Position numbers and translations under genes: made by a program. Below the pieces are notes generated by a model that made no database searches, was not told the DNA's origin, and was given only the letters and a program-made list of their open reading frames with translations. From Rhodoferax sp. BLA1 (GTDB lineage: Bacteria; Pseudomonadota; Gammaproteobacteria; Burkholderiales; Burkholderiaceae_C), in assembly GCF_013416775.1 (NCBI RefSeq), contig NZ_SZVI01000006.1:62001-126000 (forward strand): a stretch of DNA of 64,000 bases, written 5' to 3'. The first letter of the stretch is position 1. Every line of letters starts with the position of its first letter. Below, one piece after another: positions 24,730-33,476 of this stretch.

Positions 24730-25482
24730 TCAGGCTGGCGCCGTCTCCAGCAGTTCCTGGCGCACCAGACGCATCATCAGGTCGTCAAAGCTGTAAAAAC
24801 CATTCTGGCACTCGGCCAGCTGGGTCAGCGCAAACACCGCACCAGTGCCAAAGGCACGCCGCTCAATCGAGTTGTGGATCAGGCGCACGGTCTGGTGTGG
24901 AAAACCAAAAATCACCTCGTGGTGGCCGATGATGCCACCCAGGCGCAGCGAGGTGATCCGCTCATCCTCCACCTGCAGGCTTTGTGCGATCTTGCGCGCT
25001 GTGCCAGAGACTTCGGGCTTCTCGCGAAAGTGCTGCTCCAGGATCTCGACATCGGCAAACGGTGCAATCCGGCGCAGCAGCTTGGCCGCCAGAATCAGGA
25101 AGTTGATGCCTAAGGTGATGTTGGGGGAGCACATCACCCGCGTGTCGCGCCCCAGATCACGCGCATAGTCCAGATCCGCCGGGCTGTAGGCCGAAATCGC
25201 ACTGACCAGCATGATCTGGCGCTGGCGTAGCGCCTCGCCATAGGCATGCAGGCTCTCGGCCTGTGAGAAATCCACCAGCGCATCCACCGGGTGGGTATCG
25301 AGCCAAGCTGCCCAGTCCGACGCACCCAGCCCCACCAGCGGGATGTTGGTCTCGGGCACCGTCTGCTCGGCGGCGCTGGGCGACCTGCGCACCACCCAGG
25401 CCAACTCGAAGCCTGGGGCCTTGTGCAGCACCTGCGCCACCGCCTGCCCCGCCTTGCCGTAACCCACCAAACCAACTTTCAT
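24730..25482 (-). CDS. DapB-like dihydrodipicolinate reductase family protein
   Basis: 250 residues from ATG 25482, decided by a strong AGGAGGT 6 bases before it; a longer reading from 25524 is less likely. The Rossmann motif is MKVGLVGYGKAGQAV. The C-terminal domain has the DapB catalytic segment EILEQHFREKPEVSGTA, in which the usual H-H pair reads Q-H and the usual P-S-G-T-A is V-S-G-T-A. SPNITLGINFLI is also DapB-like. It would reduce 4-hydroxy-tetrahydrodipicolinate or a related substrate with NAD(P)H. Because of the altered motif it may be an accessory enzyme rather than the main lysine-pathway DapB; the genome's other copy, if any, is outside the window. Confidence 0.75.
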   Translation of the reverse strand: MKVGLVGYGKAGQAVAQVLHKAPGFELAWVVRRSPSAAEQTVPETNIPLVGLGASDWAAWLDTHPVDALVDFSQAESLHAYGEALRQRQIMLVSAISAYSPADLDYARDLGRDTRVMCSPNITLGINFLILAAKLLRRIAPFADVEILEQHFREKPEVSGTARKIAQSLQVEDERITSLRLGGIIGHHEVIFGFPHQTVRLIHNSIERRAFGTGAVFALTQLAECQNGFYSFDDLMMRLVRQELLETAPA

Positions 25483-25636
25483 GCTGTTGACCTCCTGTAT
25501 TGTTATGTCTTGTGGCGCCAGCATTCACGCGCCGAGACCCAATATAACAAACTACATTTGCATCAATGTATCATCCCCCCATGCACTGTGATGATATGCC
25601 GCGCTGCGCCCACTGCGGCTCAAATACCCCCTACCC

Positions 25637-26974
25637 ATGAACCTGGACGAACGCAGTTCCACTCTGCTGGACGCTTTGCGCAGCGACCTGTCCAACTGGC
25701 AACTCTGGGCCTCACGGGCGGTGGTGATTGGTTTTGCCGCATTGGCTGGCCTGACCGTGGTGGCGCTGACCTGGCTGACCGAACGCGCCTTTGGGCTGTT
25801 TGAGCAGTTACACAGTGTGGTGGCCTGGGCCCCGTTGTTGTGGACGCCGCTGTGCACCGCCGCCATCGTCTGGGTGATGCGCCGGTACGCCATGGGTGCG
25901 TCGGGCTCGGGCATACCGCAAGTCATGGCTGCGATGGACGGCTCTGTGGCACCCGAGCAGCGCCATCTGTTTGTGTCGCTGAAACTGACCCTGAGCAAAA
26001 TGGCCCTGACCAGCTGCGGCCTGCTGGGGGGTTTGTCGCTCGGGCGCGAAGGCCCCAGCGTGCAGATTGCCGCAGGTGTCATGCACCACGCCCGGCGTTA
26101 CCTGCCTGCCAATGCCCCGGTGTCGCACAACGGCCTGCTGATGGCCGGTGGCGCTGCGGGCATTGCGGCGGCCTTCAACACACCGCTGGGCGGCATCATG
26201 TTTGCCATTGAGGAGTTGTCGCGCCGCCCAGAGCAGCGCAACACCGGCTTGCTGCTGGCCGCCATTGTGCTCAGCGGCTTGATGGCCGTCTCCATTTATG
26301 GCAACGCCACCTACTTTGGGGTGATCCGGGTGGACCAACTGAGCCTGGCGCTGATCTGGCCAGGCCTGCTGGTGGCACTGGCCTGCGGTCTGGCCGGTGG
26401 GCTGTTTGCCCGGGTGCTGTTGCTGTCGGTGCGTGGCAGCTCGGCCGACTGGTTCAGCCGCTGGCGGCAACGTTCACCGGTGGCTTTTGCCGCAGCCTGC
26501 GGTCTGGTGGTGGCGGTGATCGGTCTGGTCAGCCATGACAGCACCTTTGGCACCGGCTACCACCACAGCCGCGCCCTGCTCGAAGGCAGCGGTGAAGTCA
26601 CGCCGCTCTACACCTTGCTGAAATTCCTGGCCACCTGGATCACCGCCTGGTCGGGTGTTCCTGGCGGCATCTTTGCACCGGCCTTGTCGATTGGCGGCTC
26701 TCTGGGCAACGACGTGGCCCAACTCACCCACTATGCCAACGCGCCCACCTTGATCGCGCTGGGCATGGCGGGTTTTCTGGCGGCGGTCACCCAGGCGCCG
26801 CTCACCGCCTTCATCATCGTCATGGAGATGGTGGACGGCCATGCCCTGGTGCTGAGCCTGATGGCCACCGCGCTGGTGGCCAGTGGTGTGTCGCGCCTGC
26901 TGTCAGCACCGCTGTACCAGGCCATGGCCCAGCTGCAGCTGCAACGCCTGCCCAAGAACGAACCACCGACCTGA
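25637..26974 (+). CDS. ClC-family chloride channel/antiporter
   Basis: 445 residues with about ten membrane helices. The anion-selectivity motifs are present: GSGIPQV (GSGIP), GREGPSVQ (GREGP) and GIFAPALSIG (GxFxP). This is a full-length ClC core without a C-terminal CBS pair. By family it moves Cl- across the inner membrane, as a channel or as an H+/Cl- exchanger. I see no clear gating glutamate other than the Glu in GREGP, which is the usual one. It is divergent from the DapB-like gene and convergent with the M14 peptidase. Confidence 0.93.
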   Translation: MNLDERSSTLLDALRSDLSNWQLWASRAVVIGFAALAGLTVVALTWLTERAFGLFEQLHSVVAWAPLLWTPLCTAAIVWVMRRYAMGASGSGIPQVMAAMDGSVAPEQRHLFVSLKLTLSKMALTSCGLLGGLSLGREGPSVQIAAGVMHHARRYLPANAPVSHNGLLMAGGAAGIAAAFNTPLGGIMFAIEELSRRPEQRNTGLLLAAIVLSGLMAVSIYGNATYFGVIRVDQLSLALIWPGLLVALACGLAGGLFARVLLLSVRGSSADWFSRWRQRSPVAFAAACGLVVAVIGLVSHDSTFGTGYHHSRALLEGSGEVTPLYTLLKFLATWITAWSGVPGGIFAPALSIGGSLGNDVAQLTHYANAPTLIALGMAGFLAAVTQAPLTAFIIVMEMVDGHALVLSLMATALVASGVSRLLSAPLYQAMAQLQLQRLPKNEPPT

Positions 26975-26999
26975 GCCGAAGCCCCACAGCAACTGGCCC

Positions 27000-27024
27000 A
27001 AAAAAAGGAGCCCCGCAGGGCTCC
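27000..27024 (-). terminator. Rho-independent terminator (minus strand)
   Basis: GGAGCCC (27007-27013) and GGGCTCC (27018-27024) form a 7-base stem with a CGCA loop. On the minus strand it is followed by seven T residues. It ends the M14 peptidase transcript, and the stem may also slow ClC transcripts. The 27025-27134 space also holds AGGGTAAACCCT (27100-27111), a short inverted repeat of unknown use. Confidence 0.8.
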
Positions 27025-27134
27025 AAACTCGTCTGTACTTCCGCTGACTGCCACCGGAATTACCTGCAAAGTATATTTGCACAAATTTATTTTGCGACTA
27101 GGGTAAACCCTTGACTTACAACAAGCCCGTGCAT

Positions 27135-27995
27135 TCACGGTGTGCTGGGCGGCACCTGGGCCAGTGTGGGCCTGTCCTGCGGCTCGGGCAGGGGCAGTGT
27201 TTTGTCCATCCAGAGCCGCAGATCACGCCACATCTTGGCCATCTCGTCGCCGCTGGGTGTGCGCAAGGCGTTGGGCAACTCCACCGTGACCACCGGAACG
27301 CCGCGCTGCACCCCGCTGTAGTTGCCCAGGGAACCCGGGAACACGCCCACCTGGTCGAGGTACAAGCGGCCCAAACGCGTGGGCGGCAACACCGGGCCGT
27401 CAAAGTCCAGCACCCCATAGGGCGCGTGGATGCTGACGATCAGCTGCGGGTCAAAGCGGCCGATCTCGTCAAACAGGTACCTGGCCTCGGGCTCACTCAA
27501 GGGGTGGGGACCGGGCCAGCGGCGCGGGTCCTTGCGGGTGCGCTGCTCCCAATAGACCTTGGTTTCTCGCTGCCAGTTGGGGGTAGGGAAGTTGCGGTTC
27601 AGGTCCACCCCGTGGGCGTTCATGCGCCAGGGTGTGCGCCGCGCCAAACCGTCCGGGTTGAGCACCGGGATGAAGCGCCAGTGGGTCTGCGCCGGCGCCG
27701 CTTGCGCCATCTGCAACCAGTGCAACGCCACCGACGCGGCCGACAACTCGTCACCATGCATGGTGGCCACCACCAGCACCCGCCGCTGCGCCTCTGGCGG
27801 GATCAGATCTCGCACCAGGATGGCCCGCCCCTGCACACTGCGTGCGCCACTGGGCTGCAGCTGGGCGGCTTGGCACAGGGCCGATGGCACATTCGGTAAT
27901 TTGGTATAAAAATCGGTGCAAGCCCTTGCAGAATAAGGGCCTACAGCTATTAAAAACGCAACACCCAGGGTGTATGGCTTCAAACGGATCAACAT
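27135..27995 (-). CDS. M14-family zinc carboxypeptidase (MpaA-like), exported
   Basis: 286 residues from ATG 27995. The zinc site is H-x-x-E in MVVATMHGDELSA-like context (seen as ATMHGDELSA) plus the later His in VSIHAPYG; NPDGLARR and VDLNRNFP provide the substrate-binding Asn-Arg, and VTVELPNA the catalytic Glu. It resembles murein-peptide amidases and related M14 enzymes. The signal peptide MLIRLKPYTLGVAFLIAVG is partly encoded by a copy of the dispersed repeat (bases 27908-27957), which supplies the residues LIAVGPYSARACTDF, covering the putative cleavage region. It acts in the periplasm, probably on peptidoglycan peptides (inference). Confidence 0.85.
   Translation of the reverse strand: MLIRLKPYTLGVAFLIAVGPYSARACTDFYTKLPNVPSALCQAAQLQPSGARSVQGRAILVRDLIPPEAQRRVLVVATMHGDELSAASVALHWLQMAQAAPAQTHWRFIPVLNPDGLARRTPWRMNAHGVDLNRNFPTPNWQRETKVYWEQRTRKDPRRWPGPHPLSEPEARYLFDEIGRFDPQLIVSIHAPYGVLDFDGPVLPPTRLGRLYLDQVGVFPGSLGNYSGVQRGVPVVTVELPNALRTPSGDEMAKMWRDLRLWMDKTLPLPEPQDRPTLAQVPPSTP
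27908..27957 (-). repeat. Dispersed palindromic repeat, copy 2 (inside M14 signal peptide)
   Basis: Read on the minus strand: TTTTTAATAGCTGTAGGCCC, then TTATTCTGCAAGGGCT and a closing TGCACCGATTTTT. Arms AGGCCCTT and AAGGGCT pair. It is part of the peptidase coding sequence and encodes about 15 residues of the signal region. Confidence 0.8.
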
Positions 27996-28079
27996 GGCAA
28001 GGATTCTAAGAAAGCTTTTTGACGGGTCGATAAGCCCGCCAAACACGCCAGAGCGCCGTTTTCGGGTAGATTCAGCGCG

Positions 28080-28604
28080 ATGTTTTCAAGTTCACACCGC
28101 GCCCAGGCGCAAGCACCCGGCTTCTCCAGCACCGAATTTCGCACCGCCCTGGGCATGTTTGCCACCGGGGTGACCATCGTCACCGCCCGCACGCCGGCGG
28201 GGGCCTTGGTCGGGCTGACCGCCAACTCGTTCAACTCAGTCTCGCTGACACCCCCGCTGGTGTTGTGGAGTCTGTCTCAAGCCGCCAGCTCAATGGCGGC
28301 ATTTACCCAGGGTTCCCACTACGCCATCAACATCCTGGCGGCTGACCAGCAAGCGCTGGCGCTGCGTTTTGCCTCGCGCAGCGCCGACCGTTTTGCCGAC
28401 CTGGAGTTCACCGAAGGCCACAACGGCGCCCCGTTGATCAGTGGCAGCGTGGCCAGTTTTGAGTGTTTCAACCGCAGCCGTTATGCCGAAGGTGACCACG
28501 TGATTTTTGTCGGCGAGGTGGAGCACTGCAGTTGCCGCGCCGGTGCCTCACCGCTGCTCTACCACGGTGGCAAGTTTTACACAGAGCACCCTCTTTACTA
28601 TTGA
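28080..28604 (+). CDS. Flavin reductase domain protein
   Basis: 174 residues. The start ALGMFATGVTIVTARTPAG and VGLTANSFNSVSLTPPLVLW are typical of the FMN-binding split-barrel flavin reductases (HpaC/RutF type). FAINILA-like YAINILAADQQALA and a terminal LLYHGGKFY are also present. It would reduce FMN or FAD with NAD(P)H for a partner monooxygenase. No such partner lies next to it, so the acceptor is unknown. A copy of the dispersed repeat follows directly after its stop. Confidence 0.9.
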   Translation: MFSSSHRAQAQAPGFSSTEFRTALGMFATGVTIVTARTPAGALVGLTANSFNSVSLTPPLVLWSLSQAASSMAAFTQGSHYAINILAADQQALALRFASRSADRFADLEFTEGHNGAPLISGSVASFECFNRSRYAEGDHVIFVGEVEHCSCRAGASPLLYHGGKFYTEHPLYY

Positions 28605-28608
28605 TAAC

Positions 28609-28652
28609 AGAGTGACCAGCCCTTACTCAGCAAGGGCTAGAGGCCGATTTTT
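28609..28652 (+). repeat. Dispersed palindromic repeat, copy 3
   Basis: AGAGTGACCAGCCCTTACTC, then AGCAAGGGCTAGAGGCCGATTTTT: arms AGCCCTT and AAGGGCT, followed by the conserved AGAGGCC-GATTTTT tail. It is intergenic, between the flavin reductase and the HD-GYP gene, and might serve as a terminator. Confidence 0.8.
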
Positions 28653-28719
28653 CTTGAAACCCACGGCACCAGTGTGCCTGTGTAAAGCGGTCTGAACCGA
28701 AGCTTGACCGGAGCCCCAC

Positions 28720-30072
28720 ATGCAGTTCCTGAAGCTCTCCGAACTCATGGCTGCACTCAGCCACGCGCTGGACATCACCGAGGGCCAGCCTGAGGGCCAC
28801 TGCGTGCGCTGCTGCTGGATCGGCATGCACATCGGCCAGAAAATTGGCCTGGACAACGACGCACTCTGGACGCTCTACTACACCCTGCTGCTCAAGGACC
28901 TGGGTTGCTCCAGCAACGCGGCACGCATCTGCGAGCTCTACGTCACCAACGACCTGCAGTTCAAACGCGACTTCAAATGGGTGGACGGCAGCCTACCCCA
29001 GGTGCTGCGTTTTGTACTGCGCCACACCGGACCCGCCGCTGGCCTGCGTGAGCGGCTCAAGGCGCTGGGTGGCATCCTGAGCCACGGCGACGAGATCGCC
29101 CAGGAGCTGATCCAGACCCGCTGCACCCGCGGTGCCGATATCGCGCGCCAGCTGCGCTTTCCCGAAGCGGTGTCGGCTGGCATCCACGCGCTGGACGAAC
29201 ACTGGGATGGCCGTGGCCGTCCCGACAAGTTGGTGGGCCAGGCCATCCCGCTGCAGGCCCGGATTGCCTTGCTGGCCCAGGTGATTGATGTGCACCACGG
29301 CGCCCAAGGCCGCCACAGCGCACTGGCTGAGGTCAAGGCACGCTCTGGCAGCTGGTTTGACCCGGCGCTGGTGGCCGCTTTTGAGGCTGTGGCGCAGACC
29401 GACAGCTTCTGGCAGATGCTGGCGGCCCCGGCAGCCCAGGTGGAGCAGGCGGTGTACGCACTGGAACCCGGTGGCCATGAGGTCAGCATCACCGAAGACT
29501 ATCTGGACGACATTGCTGAAGCTTTTGGCCAGGTGGTCGATGCCAAAAGCCCGTTCACCGCCGGCCACAGCGCCCGCGTGGCCCTGTACACCGCATTGCT
29601 GGCGGAGTCGATGGAGGTGCCCGAGGCGCGTCGGCGTTGGCTCAAGCGTGGCGCGCTGTTACACGACGTGGGCAAGCTCGGTGTGAGCAACCGCATCCTG
29701 GACAAACCCGGCAAGCTCGATGCGGTCGAGTGGCAGGCGGTGCAGCGGCATGCCAGCTACACCGAAGCCATCCTGAGCCGGGTGCGCATTTTTGACGAAC
29801 TCGCACGTGTGTCGGCCGCGCACCACGAACGTCTGGACGGCCAGGGTTACCCGCGCGGCCTGATGGCCCAGGACATCACGCTGGAGACCCGCATCATCAC
29901 CACCGCCGACATTTTTGACGCCATCACCGCCGAGCGCCCCTACCGTGCTGCGGTGCCCCTGGACAAAACATTGGACATCATGAAAGACGCCGTAGGAACG
30001 GCGATTGATGCTACATGTTTTGAAAATCTGCAGCGAATCACCCGACAAAACCCAGAACTTTTCCCGCCCTGA
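28720..30072 (+). CDS. HD-GYP domain phosphodiesterase-like protein
   Basis: 450 residues. The C-terminal half (about 260-445) has the HD-GYP set: TAGHSARVALYT, the metal-binding HDVGKLGVSNRIL near residue 315, HASYTEAIL and HHERLDGQGYPRGL near 370, then ADIFDAITAERPYR. That is the full signature of c-di-GMP phosphodiesterases. The N-terminal half (GHCVRCCWIGMHIGQKIG, TRGADIARQLRFPEAV) looks like a second, degenerate HD-type repeat in which the HD pair is missing. No signal peptide or membrane segment, so it is cytoplasmic. Preceded by a good CCGGAG site. It should lower c-di-GMP, opposing the GGDEF/EAL gene at 38092. Confidence 0.9.
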   Translation: MQFLKLSELMAALSHALDITEGQPEGHCVRCCWIGMHIGQKIGLDNDALWTLYYTLLLKDLGCSSNAARICELYVTNDLQFKRDFKWVDGSLPQVLRFVLRHTGPAAGLRERLKALGGILSHGDEIAQELIQTRCTRGADIARQLRFPEAVSAGIHALDEHWDGRGRPDKLVGQAIPLQARIALLAQVIDVHHGAQGRHSALAEVKARSGSWFDPALVAAFEAVAQTDSFWQMLAAPAAQVEQAVYALEPGGHEVSITEDYLDDIAEAFGQVVDAKSPFTAGHSARVALYTALLAESMEVPEARRRWLKRGALLHDVGKLGVSNRILDKPGKLDAVEWQAVQRHASYTEAILSRVRIFDELARVSAAHHERLDGQGYPRGLMAQDITLETRIITTADIFDAITAERPYRAAVPLDKTLDIMKDAVGTAIDATCFENLQRITRQNPELFPP

Positions 30073-30173
30073 AAAAGCGTTGTTTTGACGTTTGACCAGG
30101 CCTCAAAACATCTGTCAAAAATCAGAGCACAAGCGTAAACTCATGGCTCATAACATCCTTTTACGAGCCATTT

Positions 30174-32228
30174 ATGAGCGCCAAATCCTCTGCAAACATC
30201 CGTGCCGTGGCCCTGGTGGGTCACGGGTCTGTGGGCAAAACGACCTTGGTGGAAAGCCTGCTGGCGGCCACCGGCGCCATCACCAGCCGCGGCGCGGTGG
30301 AAAAAGGCAACACCGTCTGTGACTTTGACCCGATTGAAAAACAGCTCGGCCACTCCTTGCAGTCGGCCCTGGTGAGCCTGAGCAGCGACAACACCCACAT
30401 CCACCTGCTTGACACCCCCGGCTACCCCGACTTTGCCGGGCAGGCCATCAGCGCACTGGCCGCGGCTGACACCGCGCTGATTGTCATCAGCGCGCAAACC
30501 GGCATCGAACTCACCACCGAGCGCATGTTCACCCTGGCCGGGGAGCGTGGCCTGTGCCGCATGATCCTGATCAACAAGATCGATGCCGACAACATCGACC
30601 TGGGCGCGCTGGTGGAGAACATCCGCGAACGTTTTGGCAAACAGTGCCTGCTGCTGGACCTGCCCACGCATCACGCGCAAGAGGTGGTTGAATTGTTGGG
30701 CCACGACGACGGAGAGAGTGACTTTGCCAGCGTGGCCTCCGCCCACCGTGCGCTGATCGACCAGCTGATCGAAGAAGACGACGCACTGATGGCGCGTTAC
30801 CTCGAAGACGGTGCCGACCCTAGCCCGCAGGAGTTGCATGCGCCGTTTGAGAAAGCGTTGCGCGCCGGGCACCTGATCCCGATCCTATTTGTCTCGGCCA
30901 AAACCGGCGCCGGTGTGCCGCAGCTGCTGGACGCCCTGGTCAAGCTGGCACCTAGTCCGTTGGAGGGCAACCCGCCACCCTTCTACAAAGGTGAGCCCGG
31001 GGCCGTGCCGACCGCTTTTGCCGCGCAGCCCGACCCCAGCCTGCATGTGCTGGCCCATGTGTTCAAAGTGGTGATGGACCCGTTCATCGGCAAGGTCTGT
31101 GTGTTCCGCGTGCACCAGGGCACGGTGCGCAAGGACAGCCAGCTGTTCGCCGGGTCGAGCAAACGCCCGTTCAAGGTCAACCACCTGTACCAGCTGCAGG
31201 GCAAGGAGTATGTCGAGGTGGACGCCCTGGTGCCGGGTGACATCGGTGCCGTGGCCAAGGTCGACGAGATCAGCTTTGACAGCGTGTTGCACGACTCCCA
31301 CGACGAGGACCACATCCACCTGCAGCCGCTGGCCTTTCCGCAGCCGATGCAGGGCCTGGCGGTGCAGACCCAGCGCAAGGGCGACGAGCAACGCCTGTTC
31401 GAGATCCTGCACAAGCTGGAGATGGAAGACCCCTGCTTCACCGTGGAGCGCCACCCGGGCACCAACGAGACCGTGATCCGTGGCCTGGGCGACATGCATC
31501 TGCGCGCCAAGATGCTGCGCATGCAGCAGCAGTTCAAGCTTGAACTCAGCACCAGCGAACCACAAATCGCTTACCGAGAAACCATTCTGGGCCAGGCCGA
31601 AGGCCACTGCCGCCACAAGAAACAAAGTGGCGGCGCCGGCCAGTTTGGCGAGGTGATGTTACGCGTGGCACCGCTGGCGCGCGGCGCCGGTTTCGAGTTT
31701 GAGGACGTGGTCAAGGGCGGCGCGATTCCGGGCGTGTTCATGGCGGCAGTGGAAAAAGGTGTGTTGCAGGCGCTGGCCGAGGGCGCAGTGGCAGGGTTCC
31801 CGGTGCACGACCTGCGGGTCACGGTGTATGACGGCAAAACCCACGCAGTGGACGGCAAGGAGGTGGCCTTTGTGGCCGCTGCCCGCAAGGCCACGCTCGA
31901 AGCGGTGCGTGCGGCCCAGCCCGTGGTGCTGGAGCCGGTGGTGAGCATCGAAGTGGTGGCGCCCGAGTCCAGCATTGGTGATTTGACCGGCGATCTGGCC
32001 AGCAAACGTGGCCACATCACCGGCACCCAGCCGCGCCCGATGGGCACCGTGGCCATCAGTGGCCAGATGCCGCTGGCCGAATTGGGTGACTACCAGAGCC
32101 GATTGAAGTCACTCACCGGCGGCCAGGGGTCGTACAGTCTGGCCTTTTCCCACTACGCCCAGGTCCATGAAGAAATGCAGGCCAAGCTGGCAAGCCAATT
32201 CAAACCCGGCAACCTGACCGAGGATTGA
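30174..32228 (+). CDS. Elongation factor G-like GTPase
   Basis: 684 residues. GTPase motifs: G1 GHGSVGKTT, G3 DTPGYPDF, G4 NKID. Domain II, III and V follow as in EF-G (for example GLGDMHLRAKML, KKQSGGAGQFGEVML, PIMRVEV-like VSIEVVAPESSIGDL, then GHITGTQ). It is shorter than canonical EF-G (about 700) and lacks its conserved Switch I sequence, matching the EF-G-like paralogues of bacteria, whose role is unclear. A hairpin (arms 30143-30149 and 30165-30171, ATGGCTC/GAGCCAT) ends 2 bases before the ATG and there is no strong ribosome-binding site, so translation may be regulated. Confidence 0.88.
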   Translation: MSAKSSANIRAVALVGHGSVGKTTLVESLLAATGAITSRGAVEKGNTVCDFDPIEKQLGHSLQSALVSLSSDNTHIHLLDTPGYPDFAGQAISALAAADTALIVISAQTGIELTTERMFTLAGERGLCRMILINKIDADNIDLGALVENIRERFGKQCLLLDLPTHHAQEVVELLGHDDGESDFASVASAHRALIDQLIEEDDALMARYLEDGADPSPQELHAPFEKALRAGHLIPILFVSAKTGAGVPQLLDALVKLAPSPLEGNPPPFYKGEPGAVPTAFAAQPDPSLHVLAHVFKVVMDPFIGKVCVFRVHQGTVRKDSQLFAGSSKRPFKVNHLYQLQGKEYVEVDALVPGDIGAVAKVDEISFDSVLHDSHDEDHIHLQPLAFPQPMQGLAVQTQRKGDEQRLFEILHKLEMEDPCFTVERHPGTNETVIRGLGDMHLRAKMLRMQQQFKLELSTSEPQIAYRETILGQAEGHCRHKKQSGGAGQFGEVMLRVAPLARGAGFEFEDVVKGGAIPGVFMAAVEKGVLQALAEGAVAGFPVHDLRVTVYDGKTHAVDGKEVAFVAAARKATLEAVRAAQPVVLEPVVSIEVVAPESSIGDLTGDLASKRGHITGTQPRPMGTVAISGQMPLAELGDYQSRLKSLTGGQGSYSLAFSHYAQVHEEMQAKLASQFKPGNLTED

Positions 32229-32300
32229 TGACATTTGTCAGGCCACAGGTTAGCGCAAGCCACTAAGATCGCGTCGACCTTTTCACCACACCTTGCTGCC

Positions 32301-32849
32301 GTGCCACACCACACCCTTCTCATCTACTCCACCGTTGACGGCCACACCCGGCATATCTGTGAACGCATGAAATTTGTTTTGACGGCGCTGGGGCAACAGG
32401 TCAGCCTGGTGCCGCTGGACCAGGCCGAGTCGCTGGATCTGGCGTCGTTCGAGCGCATTGTCATCGGCGCCAGCATCCGCTACGGCAAACACCGCCCGCA
32501 GGTGGCCCAGTTCATCAGCAAACACCAGCCGCTGCTGGAGCGCAAGGCCAGCGCGCTGTTCAGCGTCAACGTGGTGGCGCGCAAGCCCGAGAAAAACCAG
32601 CCGCACACCAACCCGTACATGGTCAAACTGCTGCGGCAACTGAGCTGGAAGCCGCAACTGGCGGCTGTGTTTGCCGGGCGGCTCAACTACCCTGCGCTTG
32701 GTTTTGTGGACAAACAGATGATCCGTTTCATCATGCTCATCACCAAAGGCCCGACCGACGCCACCCAGGCCTTTGAGTTCACCGACTGGGCGCAGGTGGA
32801 AGCCTTTGCCCACCAGGTGTGTGCCCTGCCGCTGCCGTCCCAGGCCTGA
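32301..32849 (+). CDS. hemG: Menaquinone-dependent protoporphyrinogen IX dehydrogenase
   Basis: 182 residues from GTG 32301; a longer open reading goes back to TTG 32235, but the shorter one aligns with the E. coli HemG start and length (181). Flavodoxin-like: LLIYSTVDGHTRHICERMK, the highly conserved FERIVIGASIRYGKHRP, VNVVARKPEKNQPHTNPYM and TDWAQVEAFA. It converts protoporphyrinogen IX to protoporphyrin IX in heme synthesis with a quinone acceptor, at the inner membrane. It follows the EF-G-like gene by 72 bases and lies 5 bases before a lipoprotein gene. Confidence 0.93.
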   Translation: MPHHTLLIYSTVDGHTRHICERMKFVLTALGQQVSLVPLDQAESLDLASFERIVIGASIRYGKHRPQVAQFISKHQPLLERKASALFSVNVVARKPEKNQPHTNPYMVKLLRQLSWKPQLAAVFAGRLNYPALGFVDKQMIRFIMLITKGPTDATQAFEFTDWAQVEAFAHQVCALPLPSQA

Positions 32850-32854
32850 GCGCC

Positions 32855-33391
32855 ATGTGCCCGCACCGTGCGCTGAGCCTGCTGTTGGTGAGTGCGCTGC
32901 TGGCTGGGTGTGCGTCGATGTCGGAGTCCGAATGCCAGGTGGCCGACTGGGGCCGTGTGGGGCTCAACGACGGCGCGCGGGGTGAGCCCGAGCGCAGATT
33001 GGCGGATTACACCGAAGACTGTGGAAAAACCGGGGTGGTGCCCAATGCGCTGGCGTACCGTCAGGGCTGGGACGCCGGTATCAAACGTTTTTGCACGGCG
33101 GCCAACGGTTGGCAACAAGGGCTGCAAGGCCGCGCCGACAAAGCACAGGTGTGTGCGACACAACCCGGCGCAGAGGCTTTTACGCGTTATTTGAACGCGG
33201 GTCTGCAGGTGCACCAGACCCAGGAACGCATGCGCCAGAACACTCAGGAAATCCAGCGCCTGCACAAGAAGCTGGAGTCTGCGGCCAGTGACGACGAGAA
33301 GCGCCGCATCCGGCGCAGCCTGCAAGACATTGACCAGGACCAGTTCAGGCTGCGCATGTACTTGGGCCAGCAGCAGATGCTGGCGCCCTGA
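32855..33391 (+). CDS. DUF2799-type lipoprotein
   Basis: 178 residues from ATG 32855. Signal peptide MCPHRALSLLLVSALLAGC with lipobox LAGC. The mature part has WGRVGLNDGARGEPERRL, GWDAGIKRFC and then an elongated charged helix (RRIRRSLQDIDQDQFRLRM), which fits the DUF2799 family of small outer-membrane-directed lipoproteins. Function unknown. Only 5 bases separate it from hemG, so they probably share a transcript. Confidence 0.85.
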   Translation: MCPHRALSLLLVSALLAGCASMSESECQVADWGRVGLNDGARGEPERRLADYTEDCGKTGVVPNALAYRQGWDAGIKRFCTAANGWQQGLQGRADKAQVCATQPGAEAFTRYLNAGLQVHQTQERMRQNTQEIQRLHKKLESAASDDEKRRIRRSLQDIDQDQFRLRMYLGQQQMLAP

Positions 33392-33411
33392 GTTGCCACA
33401 GGCTGCTGCGT

Positions 33412-33458
33412 CTTCTATAGCTATCAGCCCTTATCAAATAAGGGCTACAGACTGATTT
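33412..33458 (+). repeat. Dispersed palindromic repeat, copy 4
   Basis: CTATAGCTATCAGCCCTTAT then CAAATAAGGGCTACAGACTG: arms CAGCCCTTAT / ATAAGGGCT. It lies in the 85-base convergent space between the DUF2799 gene and the YceI gene, where it may act as a bidirectional terminator. Confidence 0.85.
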
Positions 33459-33476
33459 GATGCCTGATTTAGCAGA

